Positions 1-7,389 of a stretch of 40,029 bases of DNA are shown piece by piece. The position numbers and the translations under genes were made by a program. The notes under the pieces were generated by a model. The model made no database searches. It was given only the letters and a program-made list of their open reading frames with translations, and was not told the origin of the DNA. Each line of letters starts with the position of its first letter. Positions within the stretch are counted from its first letter, which is position 1. The stretch covers positions 1 through 40,029 of the forward strand of contig CAJFNK010000061.1 of the NCBI GenBank assembly GCA_904394685.1, in the 5' to 3' direction. The DNA comes from Candidatus Heritagella gallinarum (lineage in GTDB: Bacteria; Bacillota; Clostridia; Oscillospirales; Acutalibacteraceae).

Positions 1-128
1 CTACAATCAATGGCAGCTACTGCGTTAAAAATACTCGGAATCCATCAAGGATTCCTGCGTTTTTTGCCTTGTATCTGCCTATTGCTTATGGAAAATCCTT
101 CAATTTCTTTGTTTTCAGAAACGCCCTA
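1..128 (-). repeat. MITE-like repeat, copy A (cut by window edge)
   Basis: First of five copies of a dispersed short element; only its last 128 bases are in the window. It ends in a terminal inverted repeat ending CGCCC followed by TA, and it contains the GGAATCC/GGATTCC internal hairpin near positions 37-55, as do copies D and E. It carries no real gene. The reading frame running through it into the downstream lipoprotein gene is accidental. It ends only 18 bases before that gene's start, so the lipoprotein's promoter must lie in or beyond the element. Confidence 0.85.
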
Positions 129-146
129 GAAAGGCAAGGTTCCGTA

Positions 147-1259
147 ATGATGAAATCTTTCGTAAAAAAGCTCGCCGCCGGTGCGACGGCCTGCCTTTGC
201 CTGGTATCTGCCCTTTCGGGATGCTATTCCGAAGATAAGGCCTGGAGTGCCAAGCGTGGCGATGACACTGCTCCCATCGGTGTTTATATCTATTATCTCT
301 CCAGCGCTTATTCCGAAGCACTTGGAAAAGTAGAAGACACCACCAAATCTGTTTTCGATCAGAAAATTGATGATAAGGACGGCACACAGTGGGTAAAAGA
401 CCGTGCAGTTGAGTCCATCAAGCTGATGTACTATGTGGATCAGAAGTTTGAGGACATGGGGCTGGAGCTCACCACAGAAGACCAGACCCAGATTTCCAAC
501 CTGACCAGCAGTGTGTGGAGCTATTCCAGCGCCATGTTTGACCAGTATGGCATTGCTGAAAAGTCGGTTGATAAAGCCTATTCCCAGTTTATAGTAAAGT
601 ATCAGAAGATTTTTGAAACGCTCTATGGCAAGGGCGGTGAAAAAGAAGTTACCGATGAGGATCTTCGCAAGTATTATGAGGAAAAATACACCGACTTTGA
701 CTACATTCTCTGTTCTTACACCAAAAAGACAGACGACGGCCAGAGCGAGGCCATGACCGATGACGAAAAGGCCGAAGCGAAAAAAGATTTCGATGCATAC
801 GTTACCAAGATCAAAGATGGCGACCTAACCATGGAAGAGGCTGCTGAGGAATATCAGAAGAAGATTGACAGCGACAGCGAGCAGCTGAAAAACCAGACCG
901 TTGATCTGGATGAAGCCTCCAGCTACTATCCCAAAGATCTGATCACCAAGCTGGGCGAACTGAAAGACGGTGAAGTCGCAGCGGTTGATCTGGCAGATTC
1001 CAACTCCTATTATATTGTGAGAAAGAACTCCATCAGCAAGAAGTGTGACGAGATTCTCAAAGACGACGACAGCCGCATGAGTGTGGTTTCTGAGATGAAG
1101 AGCGAGGAATACTCCAACACCATGGAAGAAGAATCCAAGAAGCTCGATGATATCACCTTTAACGATGGTGCAATGGCTGGCTACGATCCCAAGATGTTCT
1201 TTGATGAGTCCCATCTCTCCTCTGCATCTTCCTCCTCCACCAGTTCTACATCTGAATAA
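147..1259 (+). CDS. PrsA/SurA-like peptidyl-prolyl isomerase lipoprotein
   Basis: Predicted lipid-anchored extracytoplasmic foldase of 370 residues. The N-terminus has two lysines, a hydrophobic stretch and a lipobox ending L-S-G-C with the acylated cysteine at residue 26. The middle is a charged, helical SurA-N-like region. The part from about residue 190 on (E-V-T-D-E-D-L-R-K-Y-Y, then a L-G-E-L-K-D-G-E-V stretch) has the layout of a parvulin domain as in PrsA. The tail is serine-rich. The ATG at 147 is chosen because the signal peptide begins there; the longer frame upstream lies in repeat copy A. The gene converges on the LCP gene and shares a terminator with it. Family placement rests on overall layout, so a catalytically inactive chaperone is possible. 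Confidence 0.72.
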   Translation: MMKSFVKKLAAGATACLCLVSALSGCYSEDKAWSAKRGDDTAPIGVYIYYLSSAYSEALGKVEDTTKSVFDQKIDDKDGTQWVKDRAVESIKLMYYVDQKFEDMGLELTTEDQTQISNLTSSVWSYSSAMFDQYGIAEKSVDKAYSQFIVKYQKIFETLYGKGGEKEVTDEDLRKYYEEKYTDFDYILCSYTKKTDDGQSEAMTDDEKAEAKKDFDAYVTKIKDGDLTMEEAAEEYQKKIDSDSEQLKNQTVDLDEASSYYPKDLITKLGELKDGEVAAVDLADSNSYYIVRKNSISKKCDEILKDDDSRMSVVSEMKSEEYSNTMEEESKKLDDITFNDGAMAGYDPKMFFDESHLSSASSSSTSSTSE

Positions 1260-1267
1260 GCGATGAT

Positions 1268-1300
1268 AAAACCCCGGAAAGAAATCTTTCCGGGGTTTTT
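1268..1300. terminator. Bidirectional terminator between convergent genes
   Basis: A perfect 12-bp stem (ACCCCGGAAAGA at 1271-1282 with its complement at 1285-1296) has a 2-base loop. It is flanked by A-run and T-run sequence, so it can stop transcription from both the lipoprotein gene and the LCP gene. Confidence 0.9.
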
Positions 1301-1309
1301 GTTTATCGA

Positions 1310-2554
1310 TCAGTCAGAGGAATCAGAAGAATCGGAAGAATCTTCTTCTCCATATAAAAACTCTCGCAGCAGGGCGGCGTTTTCTTCCACATCGGGTTTC
1401 ATCACCTGGTTGTTGGGAACTCCATGTAGGGATACTTTGATATCCTCATAAGTGCCTTTATAAGGGATATACATGGTTTCTACCGAATAATTGGAAAAGT
1501 CCGGGACCAGGGTCGCAAGGCCGATCAAGTCGCTGTTGGAGAGGTCGGTGGTTACATAGGGCAAATAGTCTGCCACCACTCCGGCCATATCCATAATGTT
1601 CATTTTCTTAAAGGTTTCCAGCATACAGAGAATCATCTGGCGCTGGCGGCCGGTACGTCCAAAGTCGCTGTCCAGCTCACGGATTCTGGAAAAATACAGG
1701 GCTTCTTCTGCATTGAGATGCTGTACGCCTTCCTGAAGGTTCCAGCCCTTTTCCTTGTTCATATACTCCGCTTCTTCTTTGGAAAGCTCAACATCCACAC
1801 CGCCCATTTTGGTGATGATCTTTTCAAAGTTTTCAAAATCAGTCTGGATGTAATTATCAATATTAACCCTGAAATAGTTCTCGATGGTCTGCATGGTCAA
1901 CGCCGCTCCGCCATAGGCGAAAGTAGCATTCAGCCGTTCATATCCCACCGTAGGGATATCCAGATAGAGGTCACGCATAAACGAAACCAGACGCAGTTTT
2001 TTATTTTTCTGGTCGATGGAAGCGAGCATCATAATATCTGAACGGCCATTGGAACCATCTTTATTGCGATCCGCTCCAATAATCATGATATTCATCACGC
2101 CATCCGCATTGGCAACACTCCATGCCGGGGCATCCGAGGGCTGCGCCTCATACTGCTTGGTGTCCACCTCCTGCCGGTTCAGGCGGGAGAGCATCCAAAA
2201 GCCGTATCCGCCAACAGCAAACACCGTCAACAGAATCAGAGAGAAAAGCCCCACAACCACCCTGCGTCCCGTGCGTTTGCGGCTTTCCTGCCTTCTGCGC
2301 TTTCGCTGGCGGCTCTGATAGGTAGAATGTCTTTCCTCTCCCCGGTTTCCCCCGTTTGTGCGGCGCTCCACTTCATAATAGCGGTTATATTCGTCATAAA
2401 CAGGTCTGCGTCTTCCAGCCTGTGGAGCCCTTTGTGCTCCCTGAGGCGGGGCAGGCCGTCTGGGAGAAGCTGACGGTGTAGATGGTTGTCCCGATGGACG
2501 ACGGGGATTTTGAGCCGGTCTGCGCCCCGGCTGATTCTGCATATTTCTTGCCAT
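1310..2554 (-). CDS. LytR-CpsA-Psr (LCP) family cell-wall ligase
   Basis: Membrane-anchored LCP protein of 414 residues. This family transfers undecaprenyl-linked glycopolymers such as teichoic acids or capsule to peptidoglycan outside the cell. The first 95 residues are cytoplasmic and rich in proline, arginine and glutamine. A single transmembrane segment spans about 98-122. The LCP domain starts near residue 155 (N-I-M-I-I-G-A-D), with the family's G-R-S-D motif at 170-173 and S-F-M-R-D-L-Y at 191-197. Later residues include the F-S-R-I-R and G-R-T-G-R-Q-R-Q arginine motifs that bind the lipid pyrophosphate. The C-terminus is a short aspartate/serine repeat. The ATG at 2554 follows an AAGGAGAGG ribosome binding site. 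The substrate cannot be told from sequence. Confidence 0.9.
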   Translation of the reverse strand: MARNMQNQPGRRPAQNPRRPSGQPSTPSASPRRPAPPQGAQRAPQAGRRRPVYDEYNRYYEVERRTNGGNRGEERHSTYQSRQRKRRRQESRKRTGRRVVVGLFSLILLTVFAVGGYGFWMLSRLNRQEVDTKQYEAQPSDAPAWSVANADGVMNIMIIGADRNKDGSNGRSDIMMLASIDQKNKKLRLVSFMRDLYLDIPTVGYERLNATFAYGGAALTMQTIENYFRVNIDNYIQTDFENFEKIITKMGGVDVELSKEEAEYMNKEKGWNLQEGVQHLNAEEALYFSRIRELDSDFGRTGRQRQMILCMLETFKKMNIMDMAGVVADYLPYVTTDLSNSDLIGLATLVPDFSNYSVETMYIPYKGTYEDIKVSLHGVPNNQVMKPDVEENAALLREFLYGEEDSSDSSDSSD

Positions 2555-2865
2555 GAAGCATCCTCTCCTTTTTTACTCACAGGGGTTCTAATTCAATCCT
2601 GTTTATTTTATATCCTTTCAGATTTTACATAAATTTCATGTTTCACGAGTGCATACTATGATATGATGAAATTGATCTTTTGTTTTATAGTACATACAAG
2701 GTTTATTGTAAAGAAAACCGGTGGTATTGTCAACGGATTCAAGGGACACATCCCAGATTCTCAGGTTTTCCATGCGGGATTCTACTAGTATATCCGTATC
2801 CAATCTGATTTAGCCAATAACGCCGGCAGATTACCGGCTGTTTCTCATCGAAAGGAGTATCTTTC
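2555..2865. other. Divergent intergenic region, AT-rich
   Basis: This 311-base spacer lies between the leftward LCP gene and the rightward small membrane peptide. It must hold promoters for both. On the minus strand a TATAAA box lies near 2605-2615 without a convincing -35 partner. A small GCCGG/CCGGC hairpin at about 2822-2838 lies just upstream of the peptide's ribosome binding site. Nothing else was recognised. Confidence 0.4.
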
Positions 2866-2976
2866 ATGTCACAAAAACCCTCCACTTCCCAACGCACTCT
2901 CTGGGTGCGTATTGTTGCACTGGTTTGCGCCGGGCTGTTGGCGCTTTCGGCGCTGGCCTCTGTTTTTTTCTTTTGA
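2866..2976 (+). CDS. 36-residue single-pass membrane peptide
   Basis: Small open reading frame preceded by GAAAGGAG seven bases before the ATG. The peptide has a polar N-terminus (about 12 residues, S-Q-K-P-S-T-S-Q-R) followed by W-V-R and a hydrophobic helix to the end, finishing in three phenylalanines. Its size and layout recall the tiny Firmicutes membrane proteins of the Prli42/DUF4044 type, but that is a resemblance only. It stands alone between the LCP gene and the CopZ-like gene. A palindromic regulatory site begins three bases after its stop codon. Confidence 0.6.
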   Translation: MSQKPSTSQRTLWVRIVALVCAGLLALSALASVFFF

Positions 2977-2979
2977 TAC

Positions 2980-3022
2980 TGTGATTATATCACATGACAA
3001 AAGCCGGATTTTGCGTTATACT
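2980..3022 (+). promoter_or_regulatory. Crp/Fnr-type operator and promoter of the CopZ-like gene
   Basis: A perfect palindrome TGTGAT-TAT-ATCACA occupies 2980-2994. It abuts a -35 box ATGACA (2994-2999), which is followed after exactly 17 bases by a -10 box TATACT (3017-3022). With a start near 3029, the palindrome centre lies at about -42, the class II activator position for Crp/Fnr proteins. A regulator of that family is encoded 570 bases downstream. Binding is inferred. Confidence 0.6.
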
Positions 3023-3051
3023 GTACCTATCCTAAGAGAGGAGTGATTTAC

Positions 3052-3285
3052 ATGGGATTCTTTTCAAAGAAAAAGCAGGAACAGGTCACCTTTACCATTG
3101 ATGGGATGCACTGCAATATGTGTTCTGCCAATCTCCAGCGGGGCCTTTCTGAAACCGAAGGCGTCATCAAGGCAAAGGTGAGCTTTGAAGAAAAATCTGC
3201 CCAGATTTCCTATGACCCCGAAAAAACTGACCCCGACCGGCTGGCGGCTGCCGTAACCGAAATCGGATATTCGGTAGTGAAATAA
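3052..3285 (+). CDS. CopZ-like heavy-metal-associated (HMA) domain protein
   Basis: Single HMA-domain protein of 77 residues that probably binds or ferries a soft metal such as copper in the cytoplasm. After a short lysine-rich leader (F-F-S-K-K-K-Q) comes the ferredoxin-like fold, with the metal-binding motif G-M-H-C-N-M-C (residues 18-24). The family's later features follow (G-V-I-K-A-K-V, then a terminal G-Y-S-V-V). The ATG at 3052 is nine bases after AGAGGAG; a GTG three codons upstream is too close to that site. No copper ATPase is adjacent, so a role as chaperone or as a mercury/cadmium binder is equally possible. Expression probably depends on the palindrome-bearing promoter just upstream. 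Confidence 0.85.
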   Translation: MGFFSKKKQEQVTFTIDGMHCNMCSANLQRGLSETEGVIKAKVSFEEKSAQISYDPEKTDPDRLAAAVTEIGYSVVK

Positions 3286-3296
3286 GAATTCTGCAA

Positions 3297-3326
3297 AGCG
3301 GCCCTAATAGGGTCGCTCTTTCTTTT
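3297..3326 (+). terminator. Terminator of the CopZ-like gene
   Basis: The stem AGCGGCCC/GGGTCGCT (one G-T pair) has a 5-base loop TAATA and is followed by a pyrimidine run (TCTTTCTTTT). It lies 12 bases after the stop codon. Confidence 0.7.
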
Positions 3327-3333
3327 GCTGGTT

Positions 3334-3492
3334 TAAGGGCTATCTGAAAAGTCGAAATTATCGTCTTTTCTTACAGACATCATGAAATGATGTCGTACAA
3401 TGCCAGCTACTGCGTTAAAAATCGTTTTTGCCTTGTATCTGTCTATTGCTTGTAGAAAATTCTTCAATTTCTTTGTTTTCAGATACGCCCTA
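3334..3492 (-). repeat. MITE-like repeat, copy B
   Basis: Full copy of about 159 bases including TA at each edge. Its left end reads GGGCTATCTGAAAAG and its right end is the complement of GGGCGTATCTGAAAAC, giving imperfect terminal inverted repeats. Copy B lacks the GGAATCC hairpin of A, D and E. Instead it carries a different perfect hairpin, GACATCAT-GAA-ATGATGTC (about 3378-3396), at another internal position. It sits just after the terminator of the CopZ-like gene. Confidence 0.88.
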
Positions 3493-3503
3493 GGAAATTC
3501 ATC

Positions 3504-3532
3504 TTTTTTCACGCAGAGAAATCTGCTATAAT
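3504..3532 (+). promoter_or_regulatory. Probable promoter of the Crp/Fnr regulator gene
   Basis: A consensus -10 box TATAAT lies at 3527-3532, with a poor -35 region of six T residues 17 bases upstream. It touches the first ATG of the reading frame (3534), so that ATG cannot be the true start of a transcript made here. Confidence 0.45.
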
Positions 3533-3563
3533 AATGCCATCAAGCGATGAAAGAAGGGCTTTT

Positions 3564-4253
3564 GTGGAATTATCCGTTTTTTTCCCATTCTGGCAAAAAC
3601 TCACGCCAGATGAACAACAGCTTTTGCAGGATTCAGTATCTCCCCGGCAATACGCCAAAGGAGAAATTGTCCACAACGGCTCACAGGACTGCACCGGGCT
3701 GCTATTGCTCACCAAAGGGCAGATGCGTGCCTATACTGTTACAGAAGAAGGGCGGGAACTGACACTGTTTCGCCTTTTGCCGGGGGATATCTGTATGTTT
3801 TCGGGCTATTGCGCTGTCAGCTCCATTCCGTTCCCTGTTATGGTGGAGGCATGGGAACCAACCGAAGTGATGGTTTTGCCCTCGGCGGTGTATCGCCATC
3901 TGATGGATACCTCGCTTCCAATTGCTCGGTTTACCAGCGACATGATGGCCGCCCGGCTCAGCGATATGATGTGGCTGATGGACCAGATTCTCAGCCGGGG
4001 GATGGATAGCCGGCTGGCGGCCCTGCTGCTGGAGGAATCCCGTCTGGCCGGCTCCGACAGCCTTCACACCACCCACGACCAGCTGGCACGCCAGCTCAGC
4101 TCCGCACGGGAAGTGGTTTCCCGGATGCTGAAATATTTCCAGACCGAAAAACTGGTGGCGCTTTCAAGGGGAACCATCACCCTTTTGGATAAAAAAACGC
4201 TGGAAACCCTTGCTGCCGGAAGCATCCGCTCGACCGGAAATCCCCGGCCATAA
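3564..4253 (+). CDS. Crp/Fnr-family transcriptional regulator
   Basis: Predicted DNA-binding regulator of 229 residues. The N-terminal cyclic-nucleotide-like beta-roll begins F-P-F-W-Q-K-L. The C-terminal winged helix carries a recognition helix S-A-R-E-V-V-S-R (about residues 179-186). In CRP, arginine and glutamate at the start of this helix read GTGA half-sites, and both positions are kept here. No Fnr-type N-terminal iron-sulfur cysteine cluster is seen, although three cysteines lie within the beta-roll; the effector is unknown. GTG 3564 is preferred because AGAAGGG lies just upstream, the F-P-F-W core follows directly, and the ATG at 3534 overlaps the -10 box. It lies upstream of trxA-trxB and probably controls it and the CopZ-like gene. 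Confidence 0.85.
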   Translation: MELSVFFPFWQKLTPDEQQLLQDSVSPRQYAKGEIVHNGSQDCTGLLLLTKGQMRAYTVTEEGRELTLFRLLPGDICMFSGYCAVSSIPFPVMVEAWEPTEVMVLPSAVYRHLMDTSLPIARFTSDMMAARLSDMMWLMDQILSRGMDSRLAALLLEESRLAGSDSLHTTHDQLARQLSSAREVVSRMLKYFQTEKLVALSRGTITLLDKKTLETLAAGSIRSTGNPRP

Positions 4254-4267
4254 ATTTTTTTGATAAA

Positions 4268-4309
4268 TGTGACGCAGTCACGGAAATTTTCTCCAAAACA
4301 GGGTATTCT
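4268..4309 (+). promoter_or_regulatory. Crp/Fnr-type operator and promoter of trxA
   Basis: The palindrome TGTGAC-GCA-GTCACG occupies 4268-4282, with five perfect base pairs per arm (GTGAC/GTCAC). A -10 box TATTCT lies at 4304-4309 with no good -35 box. With a start near 4316 the palindrome centre is at about -41, the class II activator position. A poor -35 together with an activator site is what activator-dependent promoters usually show. It has the same 3-base-centre geometry as the site at 2980-2994. Confidence 0.6.
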
Positions 4310-4397
4310 ATAACCACAGAAAGACAACAACGTCTTACCAAAAAATAAAAATGTAACCACAAGACAAGTCATCTGTGATTTGAAAGGAGTTTTGAAT

Positions 4398-4724
4398 ATG
4401 TCTGCTACCCCCGTTACTCAAAATACATTCAAGCCTGAGGTTCTCGATTCCAATCTGCCCGTTCTGGTGGATTTCTGGGCTCCCTGGTGCGGCCCCTGCC
4501 GTATGCTTTCTCCGGTGATCGACCAGATCGCCGATGAAAACCCCGGCTCTCTGAAAGTGGCCAAGGTAAACGTCGATGAAGAAAGCGCACTGGCCAGCCA
4601 GTTCGGCGTGATGAGCATCCCCATGCTGGTGCTGATCAAAGACGGCAAGGTTGTCGATACTTCTCTGGGCGCCAAGCCCAAGGCAGCCGTTGAAAAATGG
4701 CTCTCTGCCCACGTTTCTCTGTAA
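4398..4724 (+). CDS. trxA: Thioredoxin
   Basis: Cytoplasmic disulfide reductase of 108 residues, the normal thioredoxin length. The active site W-C-G-P-C lies at residues 30-34, after the typical V-L-V-D-F-W-A-P strand. The cis-proline loop M-S-I-P-M and the F-x-x-G-x/L-x-K-x-like C-terminal helix are present. The ATG at 4398 is eight bases after AAAGGAG; the frame's earlier TTG at 4380 precedes that site and is not used. It is followed by its own terminator and then by trxB, its reductase. A GTGA-type palindrome about 41 bases upstream of the predicted transcript start suggests control by the neighbouring Crp/Fnr protein. Confidence 0.95.
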   Translation: MSATPVTQNTFKPEVLDSNLPVLVDFWAPWCGPCRMLSPVIDQIADENPGSLKVAKVNVDEESALASQFGVMSIPMLVLIKDGKVVDTSLGAKPKAAVEKWLSAHVSL

Positions 4725-4732
4725 TGACCCGA

Positions 4733-4765
4733 CACCGGGCCGGCGAGTCCGGTCCGGTGCTTTTT
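4733..4765 (+). terminator. Terminator between trxA and trxB
   Basis: An 11-bp GC-rich stem (CACCGGGCCGG with CCGGTCCGGTG, one G-T pair) and a 5-base loop are followed by CTTTTT. It lies 9 bases after the trxA stop. Partial read-through would make trxA more abundant than trxB. Confidence 0.8.
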
Positions 4766-4835
4766 GTTTTCGCTTTTTCCAAACATCCCCGCTCATCGAT
4801 ACAATCAGTTGCTCATGCAAACAGGAGGAATGACC

Positions 4836-5762
4836 ATGCAACCCCAAATTTATGATACCGTGATTATCGGCGGCGGCCCCGGAGGATACACCGCCGCTCT
4901 CTATACCGCCCGTGCCGGTCTTTCTACCGTGGTGGTGGAAAAACTTTCTCCCGGCGGCCAGATGGCCACCACCGACCAGGTAGACAACTATCCGGGATTT
5001 CCCGAAGGGATCAACGGTTTTGAACTGGGAATGAAAATGCAGGAGAGCGCCCAGCGCTTTGGCGCCGAAACTCTCTATGAAGAAGTTACCGCTCTGGAGC
5101 TGGAAGCTTCTCCCAAACGCATTATTACCAGCAGCGGCGAGCTTCTGGCCAAAACGGTCATCCTCTCTACCGGGGCTTCTCCCCGTGAGCTGGGGTTGCC
5201 GGGTGAAAGAGAACTGCGTGGGCGTGGGGTTTCCTATTGCGCCACCTGTGACGGGATGTTCTACAAAGACAAAACCGTTGTGATTGTGGGCGGAGGCAAC
5301 ACCGCCGCTGCCGATGCGCTGTATCTTTCTAAAATCTGCAAAAAAGTTTATCTGGTACACCGCCGGGATACCCTTCGTGCCAGCCGGGTCTATCTGGAGC
5401 CCCTGAAAAGCCGGGAAAACCTTGAATTTGTGTGGGATTCTCAGGTCACCTCCCTATTGCAGGAGGAAAAACTTACCGGGGTAACCGTACAAAATAAAAA
5501 GACAGGAATGGAACAGACTATTCTGTGTGACGGGCTGTTTGTGGCGGTGGGAAATGTGCCCAATTCTCAGCTTTTTGCCGGTCAGGTCACGCTCACCGAA
5601 AACGGATATGTCGATGCTGATGAAACCACCTGCACCAATCTGCCCGGCGTGTTTGCTATTGGCGATGTGCGGAACAAGCCCCTGCGCCAGATCATCACCG
5701 CTGCCTCCGACGGCGCTGTGGCTTCTCAATTTGCCGAAGAATATCTGTCATTGAACCAATAA
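4836..5762 (+). CDS. trxB: Thioredoxin reductase (NADPH, FAD)
   Basis: Low-molecular-weight thioredoxin reductase of 308 residues, which passes electrons from NADPH through FAD to thioredoxin. The FAD-binding motif G-G-G-P-G-G lies at residues 12-17. The redox pair C-A-T-C is at 135-138. The NADPH-binding G-G-G-N-T-A is at 152-157, with the 2-phosphate-binding H-R-R at 175-177. A C-terminal second FAD motif (F-A-I-G-D-V) and the R-Q-I-I-T-A-A-S-D-G-A-V-A signature follow. The start is ATG 4836, seven bases after AGGAGG; the ATG at 4830 is too close to that site. It belongs with the adjacent trxA. Confidence 0.95.
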   Translation: MQPQIYDTVIIGGGPGGYTAALYTARAGLSTVVVEKLSPGGQMATTDQVDNYPGFPEGINGFELGMKMQESAQRFGAETLYEEVTALELEASPKRIITSSGELLAKTVILSTGASPRELGLPGERELRGRGVSYCATCDGMFYKDKTVVIVGGGNTAAADALYLSKICKKVYLVHRRDTLRASRVYLEPLKSRENLEFVWDSQVTSLLQEEKLTGVTVQNKKTGMEQTILCDGLFVAVGNVPNSQLFAGQVTLTENGYVDADETTCTNLPGVFAIGDVRNKPLRQIITAASDGAVASQFAEEYLSLNQ

Positions 5763-5858
5763 TTCTTTACGAGAATTTTACTTCTCTTTTTTCTCACTGG
5801 GAACTCTCCCATTTTGTTTCGAGTGCTATACTGGGAGCAGAAAAAAGGAGGGGGTTCC

Positions 5859-6167
5859 ATGAAACAACTGACCAAAGAGATTCGTCACAAGTTTTCCCGT
5901 TATTGCCTGCGGCTCCTGCCTTCGCTTGGCTGTTTTTGCGCTGACATTCTGATGATCGTATGGGCTGCAAGAATCAGTCATGGATTGATCGATTCCTTTT
6001 TCACCAATATTCTGATGGTTTTTGCAACGGGACTTCTAGTTCCCCGCCGAGAGGAGGAACCCCTTCCCAAATGGGTTAAAATTCTGGCAGCTATCGTAAT
6101 TGCTTTGGCCGTATTGTTATTTTTAATCGATCTACTGGTATACTATAAAAAATTCCCCGGCCTTTAA
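5859..6167 (+). CDS. Small membrane protein of unknown function
   Basis: Protein of 102 residues that I do not recognise. It has a basic N-terminus (K-Q-L-T-K-E-I-R-H-K), then hydrophobic segments at about 18-35 and 40-57. A charged loop (P-R-R-E-E-E-P-L-P-K) leads to a strong transmembrane segment at about 73-95 and a short basic tail. The ATG at 5859 follows the excellent site AAAGGAGGGGG; the frame extends 45 bases further upstream without such a site. It lies between trxB and ldh, 29 bases before the ldh start, so cotranscription with ldh is plausible. Confidence 0.75.
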   Translation: MKQLTKEIRHKFSRYCLRLLPSLGCFCADILMIVWAARISHGLIDSFFTNILMVFATGLLVPRREEEPLPKWVKILAAIVIALAVLLFLIDLLVYYKKFPGL

Positions 6168-6196
6168 TATACCGGGAAGGAAAGGAAGAACATGAT

Positions 6197-7156
6197 ATGA
6201 TTACTGCAACTGATAACCGTAAAGTCGTTTTGATTGGTACGGGAATGGTAGGCATGAGCTATGCCTATGCCCTTTTAAACCAGAATGCCTGTGATGAGCT
6301 GGTACTCATCGACCTCGATAAAGAACGGGCACGGGGAGAAGCCATGGACTTGAACCACGGCCTGGCTTTTTCCGCTTCCCATATGAAAATCCACGCCGGA
6401 GATTACTCTGATTGTGCCAACGCCGATATCGTGGTGATTTGTGCCGGTGTGGCACAAAAGCCCGGCGAATCCCGGCTGGACCTCTTGAACCGCAACACCG
6501 AGGTGTTCCGCTCCATTATCGGCCCGGTAACGGAATCCGGATTTAACGGCATTTTCCTGGTGGCCACCAACCCGGTGGACATCATGACCCGCATCACCTG
6601 TGCCCTCTCCGGCTTTAACCCCCGCCGGGTCATCGGCACCGGCACGGCGCTGGACACTGCCCGGCTGCGCTATCTGCTGGGAGAATACTTCTCGGTTGAC
6701 CCCCGCAACATGCACGCCTATGTCATCGGTGAGCACGGGGACAGTGAGTTTGTTCCGTGGTCCCAGGCTATGCTGGCCACACGCCCCATTCTGGAAATCT
6801 GTGAAGCCTCTGGCAACAGCTGCTGCCAGGAAGATCTGGACAAAATCAGCGAGGAAGTCCGCACTGCTGCCCAGCAGATCATCAAAGCCAAGCGTGCCAC
6901 CTATTATGGAATCGGCATGGCCATGGTTCGCATTACCAAGGCGATTTTTGGCAACGAGAGCAGCGTTCTCACCGTTTCCACCATGCTCCGTGGCGAATAC
7001 GGCCAGCACGGTGTATTTGCCGGGGTGCCGTGTATCGTGGGACGCAACGGTGTGCGTCGGGTGCTTCCTCTCAACCTTTCGCCCGAAGAAAACGAAAAAT
7101 TCACCCGCTCCTGCGAAACGTTGGAAAAAAGCTATCAGGAACTGGATCTGCTTTAA
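6197..7156 (+). CDS. ldh: L-lactate dehydrogenase
   Basis: NAD-dependent enzyme of 319 residues reducing pyruvate to L-lactate, a fermentation end step. The Rossmann motif G-T-G-M-V-G lies at residues 14-19, with the NAD-preferring aspartate in V-L-I-D-L. Further motifs are I-C-A-G, the N-P-V-D loop, D-T-A-R-L-R (153-158) and the catalytic G-E-H-G-D-S (178-183, histidine 180). The Q-K-P-G-E-S-R stretch, with a lactate-dehydrogenase-type glutamine in place of a malate-dehydrogenase arginine, supports lactate over malate. ATG 6197 lies eight bases after AAAGGAAG. A strong terminator follows the gene. Confidence 0.93.
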   Translation: MITATDNRKVVLIGTGMVGMSYAYALLNQNACDELVLIDLDKERARGEAMDLNHGLAFSASHMKIHAGDYSDCANADIVVICAGVAQKPGESRLDLLNRNTEVFRSIIGPVTESGFNGIFLVATNPVDIMTRITCALSGFNPRRVIGTGTALDTARLRYLLGEYFSVDPRNMHAYVIGEHGDSEFVPWSQAMLATRPILEICEASGNSCCQEDLDKISEEVRTAAQQIIKAKRATYYGIGMAMVRITKAIFGNESSVLTVSTMLRGEYGQHGVFAGVPCIVGRNGVRRVLPLNLSPEENEKFTRSCETLEKSYQELDLL

Positions 7157-7165
7157 GTTTCTCAA

Positions 7166-7204
7166 ACAGGCTCACGGTTTTTCAAAAGCCGTGTGCCTGT
7201 TTTT
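7166..7204 (+). terminator. Terminator of ldh
   Basis: Two stacked arms, ACAGGC and CACGG, pair with CCGTG and GCCTGT across an 11-base loop, with one mismatch between them. A T-run follows at 7200-7204. It lies 10 bases after the ldh stop. Confidence 0.88.
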
Positions 7205-7332
7205 ATGGATTTCAAGAGTGGTTTTCCAAGGTTTTTTTGGGGGTTCCTGTCGATTGTGCCTAAAAGCCATCGGAGCGGGACAGAGCGGTTTTGTATCCAC
7301 CCACAAAGTCGTCGTGGAAAATCTCCCGGCGC

Positions 7333-7361
7333 TTGCATTTCAATGAAAAATCTCATACAAT
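7333..7361 (+). promoter_or_regulatory. Promoter of purE
   Basis: The -35 box TTGCAT (7333-7338) is separated by exactly 17 bases from the -10 box TACAAT (7356-7361). The predicted start is near 7368, about 200 bases upstream of purE, leaving a long leader. Confidence 0.7.
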
Positions 7362-7389
7362 AAGAACAGAACTTTCGGAGGTAGATAAG

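Noticed and set aside
5763..5858. Terminator after trxB formed by AATTCT/AGAATT
   Set aside because: The stem is only six A-T-rich pairs and is not directly followed by a T-run.
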